Assembly (NCBI RefSeq): GCF_001425175.1
Contig: NZ_LMDV01000008.1
Span: 330,491 to 394,490 of the forward strand
Source: Nocardioides sp. Root1257
GTDB taxonomy: Bacteria; Actinomycetota; Actinomycetes; Propionibacteriales; Nocardioidaceae
DNA length: 64,000 bases
Reading direction: 5' to 3'
Shown: piece after piece, positions 61,038 to 64,000 of the stretch
Layout of the letters: every line of letters begins with the position of its first letter
How positions within the stretch are numbered: the first letter of the stretch is position 1
Translations under genes and position numbers: made by a program
Notes under the pieces: model-generated
Databases searched by the model: none
Told to the model about the DNA's origin: nothing
Seen by the model: the letters and a program-made list of their open reading frames with translations, nothing else

Positions 61038-61313
61038 ATGAGCGTGTCCGTCCGGATCCCGACCATCCTGCGCACCTACACCGGGGGCGACTCCGAGGTC
61101 ACCGCCTCGGGCGCGACCCTCGCCGAGGTGCTCGACGACCTCGACGGGAACTACAGCGGCATCAAGGGTCGGATCCTCGACGAGTCGGGCGCGCTGCGGC
61201 GCTTCGTGAACGTGTACGTCGGCAACGAGGACGTGCGCTTCCTCGACAACCTGGACACCCCCACCCCCGACGGCACCCAGATCTCGGTCATCCCGGCGGT
61301 CGCCGGCGGCTGA
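61038..61313 (+). CDS. cysO: CysO/MoaD-type sulfur carrier protein
   Basis: A 91-residue ubiquitin-like protein ending PAVAGG. The terminal Gly-Gly is the thiocarboxylate attachment site. VRIPTILRTYTGG, SGIKGRILDESG and FVNVYVGNEDVRFLDNLDT are very close to mycobacterial CysO, which donates sulfur to O-phosphoserine for cysteine synthesis with CysM and Mec. Neither partner is in the window. It follows thrC by 19 bp, a pairing seen in streptomycetes, and is covered by the same SAM riboswitch. Confidence 0.9.
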   Translation: MSVSVRIPTILRTYTGGDSEVTASGATLAEVLDDLDGNYSGIKGRILDESGALRRFVNVYVGNEDVRFLDNLDTPTPDGTQISVIPAVAGG

Positions 61314-61330
61314 CCGCTGCCGGCGAATTT

Positions 61331-61406
61331 GCTGTAACGCCGGGTTAGTCGCTCTTCCCACGGTGTTGCAACCCGGTGGGAACAGTCAGTAACCCGGCGT
61401 TACAGC
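61331..61406. repeat. three-tier nested palindrome between cysO and the ECF42 operon
   Basis: Outer arms GCTGTAACGCCGGGTTA (61331-61347) and TAACCCGGCGTTACAGC (61390-61406), middle arms TTCCCAC (61355-61361) and GTGGGAA (61376-61382), and an inner palindrome GTTGCAAC (61365-61372). The right outer arm contains the TAA stop of the sigma-factor gene. It probably terminates both convergent operons. Confidence 0.88.
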
Positions 61407-62605
61407 TGCGCACGCCGCTCGATCAGGTGTGCCCGCTCGGCGAGGTTGCCGCACCGCCCGATGGCCTCGTCGTACGCCGTGCGGGCGTCGTCGAGCCGAC
61501 CCAGCCGCGACAGCAGCTCGGCGCGGGTGGCGGGGAGGCGGTGGCCCGGGAGGGACAGGTCGGCCAGCACGTCGAGGCCGGCGGCCGGACCGGAGGCCTC
61601 GGCGACCGCGACCGCCCGGTTGAGCCGCACGACCGGTGACCCGGTCAGCGCCTCGAGCTCCTCGTAGCGCAGCACGATCCGGTCCCACGACGTGTCGGCC
61701 GACGACGGGGCGACCGCGTGCTCGGCGGCGATCAGCGCCTGGAGGAGGTACGGCGAGGCGGGCTCGTCGACGAGGGGCCGCAGCAGCTCCACGGCCTCGG
61801 TGACGTCGGCGAGGTGCCAGCGCGAGCGGTCCTGGTCGGGGAGCAGCACGAGCTGCCCGTCGACGGTCCGGGCGTCGCGGCGGGAGTGCTGGAAGAGCAT
61901 CAGGGCGAGCAGGGAGTCCACCTCGACGTCGTCGTACGGGAGCACCGAGCGCAGCACGCGCACCAGCCGGATCGCTTCGCCCGCCACGTCGGCGCGCAGC
62001 ACGTCGGGCCCGGACCCGGGCGCGTAGCCGGCCGTGAACGCCAGGTAGGCGACGTCGGTGACCGTCGCGACCCGGGGCGCCAGGTCGGTCGGGATCGCGA
62101 ACGACTCCCCGGCGAGCCGCTTGCGGGCCCGGGTCAGCCGCGCCGCCATGGTCGGCGTGGGGACCAGGAAGAGGCGGGCGATGTCCTCGGTCGGCACGCC
62201 CAGGACGAGCCGCAGCGTCAGCGCGGCCGCCGACTCCGGGGCCAGCGAGGGGTGCGCGCAGAGCAGCACCAGCCGCAGCCGCTCGTCCTGCACGGGCTCC
62301 CCGGCATCGGCCATGAACGCCTGCGCCTCCTCCTGGACGGTGGCCTCGACCGCGAGCAGCGGCAGCTTCCGGGCCGCCACCGCCTCCGAGCGCAGCCGGT
62401 CGACGACCCGGCGCCGGGCCGCGGTGAGCAGCCACGCGGGTGGGTTGTCGGGTACGGCGTCCCAGGTGCGCGCCGCCGCCTCGAACGCGTCGGCCAGCCC
62501 GTCCTCGGCGAGGTCGAGCCGACGGAACTGCGCCACGAGCAGGGCCAGCAACCGGCCCCACTCGTCGCGCAGCAGCGTCTCGAGCCTCGCGTGCGGCGTG
62601 GTCAC
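61400..62605 (-). CDS. ECF42-type RNA polymerase sigma factor with C-terminal TPR-like domain
   Basis: A 401-residue sigma factor. Region 2 (LLALLVAQFRRLDLAEDGLADAFEAA) and region 4 (ESAAALTLRLVLGVPTEDIARLFLVPTPTMAARLTRAR) are followed by a 200-residue helical DUF6596/TPR-like domain (SPVVRLNRAVAVAEASGPAAGLDVL), which in this group replaces an anti-sigma factor. ECF42 sigmas are co-encoded with DGPF/YCII proteins, exactly as here. GTG 62605 overlaps the upstream YCII gene by 4 bp. The target is usually the operon's own promoter. Confidence 0.93.
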   Translation of the reverse strand: MTTPHARLETLLRDEWGRLLALLVAQFRRLDLAEDGLADAFEAAARTWDAVPDNPPAWLLTAARRRVVDRLRSEAVAARKLPLLAVEATVQEEAQAFMADAGEPVQDERLRLVLLCAHPSLAPESAAALTLRLVLGVPTEDIARLFLVPTPTMAARLTRARKRLAGESFAIPTDLAPRVATVTDVAYLAFTAGYAPGSGPDVLRADVAGEAIRLVRVLRSVLPYDDVEVDSLLALMLFQHSRRDARTVDGQLVLLPDQDRSRWHLADVTEAVELLRPLVDEPASPYLLQALIAAEHAVAPSSADTSWDRIVLRYEELEALTGSPVVRLNRAVAVAEASGPAAGLDVLADLSLPGHRLPATRAELLSRLGRLDDARTAYDEAIGRCGNLAERAHLIERRAQL

Positions 62606-62949
62606 GTGGGCAGGACCGGCCGGACCTCGATCGTGTACGCCGCGGGCAGCGACCGGGCCGCCGCGACGGCGTCGTCGAGCGACGGCAGCTCGACGAGGTA
62701 GAACCCGCCGAGCTGCTCGACGGTCTCGGCGTACGGCCCCTCCGTGACCACGCGGTCCGGTCCGGGCCGCAGCGTCCGGGCCTCGGTCGGGCGGGTCAGC
62801 GCCTCGCCGCCGACGACCTCGCCGCCGCGAGACGCGATCGCCTCGTCGAAGGCGCGGAACTCGTCGAAGACCGCCTGCTGCTCCGCCTCCGAGAACGCGT
62901 CCCACCGGGCGAAGTGGTCCGCCTCCGTCATCAGCACGAGGAACCTCAC
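62602..62949 (-). CDS. YCII-related (DGPF) protein
   Basis: A 115-residue dimeric alpha-beta barrel protein: VRFLVLMTEADHFARW, then TEGPYAETVEQLGGFYLVELPSLDDAV, the DGPF-like signature. Function unknown; YCII folds resemble muconolactone isomerase and often accompany ECF42 sigmas. GTG 62949 overlaps the upstream paralogue by 4 bp and it overlaps the sigma gene by 4 bp. Confidence 0.9.
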   Translation of the reverse strand: MRFLVLMTEADHFARWDAFSEAEQQAVFDEFRAFDEAIASRGGEVVGGEALTRPTEARTLRPGPDRVVTEGPYAETVEQLGGFYLVELPSLDDAVAAARSLPAAYTIEVRPVLPT

Positions 62950-63314
62950 GTCGACGGCCCGTCCGCACCGCCGACCGCGGCCCGCACCTCGACGGCGCCC
63001 TCGGCGTCGGCGAGGATGCCGACGACCTCGAGCAGGTCGTCGAGGTCGTCGGTGTCGACGACGTAGTAGCCGGTGAGCTGCTCGACGGTCTCGGCGTACG
63101 GCCCGTCGGTCACGACGATCCCGTCGTCGCCGCGGCGGACGACGCGCGCCTCGCGCGAGTGCGTGAGCTCGGCCCCGCCGGTGATCGTGTGGCCGCGCTC
63201 GCCGAGCACCCGGGCGAACTCGCCGTGCTTGGCGTACATGGCGGCGCGGTGGTCCTCGGACGCGGACTCCCAGGTGTCCTCGTTGCCCGGCAGCAGGACG
63301 ACGTACGTGCTCAT
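62946..63314 (-). CDS. YCII-related (DGPF) protein, first gene of the ECF42 operon
   Basis: A 122-residue paralogue of the next gene, with TDGPYAETVEQLTGYYVVDTDDLDDLLEV and a slightly longer C-terminus. ATG 63314 has GAGAGGAAG upstream. The two copies plus sigma form a compact operon with successive 4-bp overlaps. Confidence 0.9.
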   Translation of the reverse strand: MSTYVVLLPGNEDTWESASEDHRAAMYAKHGEFARVLGERGHTITGGAELTHSREARVVRRGDDGIVVTDGPYAETVEQLTGYYVVDTDDLDDLLEVVGILADAEGAVEVRAAVGGADGPST

Positions 63315-63402
63315 GATGACTTCCTCTCGTGATCCCCGAGGGGTGCGGATGAGTCTGGCACCGAGATGACGCGCGGGCGCGCGGCAAATCGACAGCAGGT
63401 CC

Positions 63403-63451
63403 TTGACAGCCCGTGGGCGAGCGACCACAGTGGGAAGTGGGAACGCTCCCA
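63403..63451 (+). promoter_or_regulatory. promoter with CebR-like LacI operator
   Basis: A consensus -35 TTGACA (63403-63408) and weak -10 CACAGT 17 bp later are followed by TGGGAACGCTCCCA (63438-63451), one base from the CebR operator TGGGAGCGCTCCCA. A LacI-type repressor bound there would block transcription toward the regulator gene. The 317-bp gap 63315-63631 otherwise holds only the small possible gene at 63486. Confidence 0.7.
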
Positions 63452-63485
63452 AAACACCACCGAACGACGAGGGGTGGACCGCGCG

Positions 63486-63635
63486 ATGGCCTCGGAACGA
63501 CGTGGTGGGAGTGCCCGGCCCGAGCGGCGGTTCGTGGCCGGGCCCCGTCGTGCGGCGGGCCCGGGGCTCCTCGACGTCCCGGGCCCGCCGTTCGTCCCTC
63601 ATCGCTCGTGGCGGCTCGGCATACTGACGCCATGA
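63486..63635 (+). CDS. possible 49-residue upstream gene coupled to the LacI regulator
   Basis: ATG GCC TCG opens a 49-codon frame, Arg/Pro/Gly-rich (ASERRGGSARPERRF, ending WRLGILTP), behind a weak GAGGGG. Its TGA overlaps the LacI ATG (ATGA), as in coupled genes. No family similarity is seen and the composition is like antisense or spacer sequence, so it may be a leader peptide or nothing. Confidence 0.25.
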   Translation: MASERRGGSARPERRFVAGPRRAAGPGLLDVPGPPFVPHRSWRLGILTP

Positions 63636-64000
63636 GCCGACCGCCACGTACCCGCCCGACCCTCGAGGAGGTGGCGGCCAAGGCCGGCGTCGGACGCGGC
63701 ACGGCGTCCCGGGTCATCAACGGGGGCGAGAAGGTCTCCGAGCGCGCCCGCCTCGCCGTCGAGGAGGCGATCGCCGAGCTCGGCTACGTCCCCAACGCCG
63801 CCGCCCGTGCGCTGGTGACCCGCCGCACCGACACGATCGCCCTGGTCATCGCGGAGTCGGAGGAGCGGGTCTTCGGCGAGCCGTTCTTCGCGGGCATCGT
63901 CCGCGGCATCGGGTCGGCGCTGGCCGCCGCCGACCGCCAGCTGGTGCTCCTGCTCGCGCAGGCCTCGGAGCGGCGCGGCGCCCTCGACGACTACCTCACC
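63632..64000 (+). CDS. LacI-family transcriptional regulator, N-terminal part
   Basis: The first 123 residues of a LacI repressor; it runs off the right edge. The HTH RPTLEEVAAKAGVGRGTASRVINGGEKVS and hinge YVPNAAARALVTRRTDTIALV are followed by the start of the sugar-binding domain (EPFFAGIVRGIGSAL). A CebR-like operator lies 180 bp upstream, so it probably controls itself and a sugar (cellobiose- or maltose-like) uptake gene outside the window. Confidence 0.93.
   Translation, partial: MSRPPRTRPTLEEVAAKAGVGRGTASRVINGGEKVSERARLAVEEAIAELGYVPNAAARALVTRRTDTIALVIAESEERVFGEPFFAGIVRGIGSALAAADRQLVLLLAQASERRGALDDYLT

Overview
This 64-kb window is a stretch of ordinary chromosome from a high-GC Gram-positive actinobacterium. 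The best guess is Nocardioides or another member of Nocardioidaceae. This is inferred from the very GC-rich codon use, frequent GTG starts, carD next to ispD/ispF, a CysO-type sulfur carrier, an HspR-type site before lon, ECF42/YCII genes, a KstR-type operator motif and abundant leaderless promoters. I see no rRNA, phage, insertion sequence or CRISPR array. Genes are tightly packed, often with 4-bp ATGA/GTGA overlaps.

Layout. 1-9.5 kb is housekeeping: start of gpmA, a lipoprotein, a UbiA-like prenyltransferase, carD, an N-terminally reduced IspD paralogue, ispD, an orphan nirD, ispF, a membrane molybdopterin oxidoreductase, an SDR, cysS and rlmB. A metallophosphoesterase follows. 11-19.8 kb is one transport operon: two tandem branched-chain-type substrate-binding lipoproteins, a fused LivH-LivM permease, LivG, LivF, a 552-aa wall-anchored surface protein and a small membrane protein. 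19.8-23.3 kb holds a DUF4032 protein, a GH13 glycosidase and soxR. 23.4-28.5 kb has an SDR, tRNA-Thr(TGT), pdxY, a GMC oxidoreductase and a succinic-semialdehyde-type dehydrogenase. 28.5-38.4 kb holds a SigE-family sigma factor with a membrane partner, a cupin, an aldo/keto reductase, a DODA-type dioxygenase, a SanA-like protein, ung, a secreted propeller, an amine oxidase, and an aldolase/PfkB kinase operon. 38.4-48.6 kb holds a PLP decarboxylase, an MFS transporter, an alpha/beta hydrolase, a GNAT, otsA, a pentapeptide protein, an NTF2 protein, a sulfotransferase, a GT87 and an RluA-type synthase. 48.6-57 kb has a TetR with its divergent DUF1214/SDR operon, a two-component system, a Gfo/Idh/MocA oxidoreductase, DUF3263 and LytR_C proteins, and otsB. 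57-64 kb holds lon behind a HAIR-like site, a SAM riboswitch before thrC-cysO, an ECF42/YCII operon, and the start of a LacI regulator with a CebR-like operator.

Four observations link these regions. (1) KstR-like 14-bp palindromes (TNNAACNNGTTNNA) precede both substrate-binding proteins, the 23463 SDR and the GMC/aldehyde dehydrogenase operon, suggesting one steroid- or lipid-responsive regulon that includes a non-Mce importer. (2) A SAM aptamer precedes thrC-cysO, and its P2 strand can instead pair with the thrC start region, which would predict SAM-dependent activation. (3) A 67-bp palindromic element occurs three times, at gene ends, and supplies stop codons to its neighbours. (4) At least 21 genes have TANNNT six or seven bases before the start codon, the signature of leaderless transcripts; in three cases the upstream gene's stop codon is the first half of that box.
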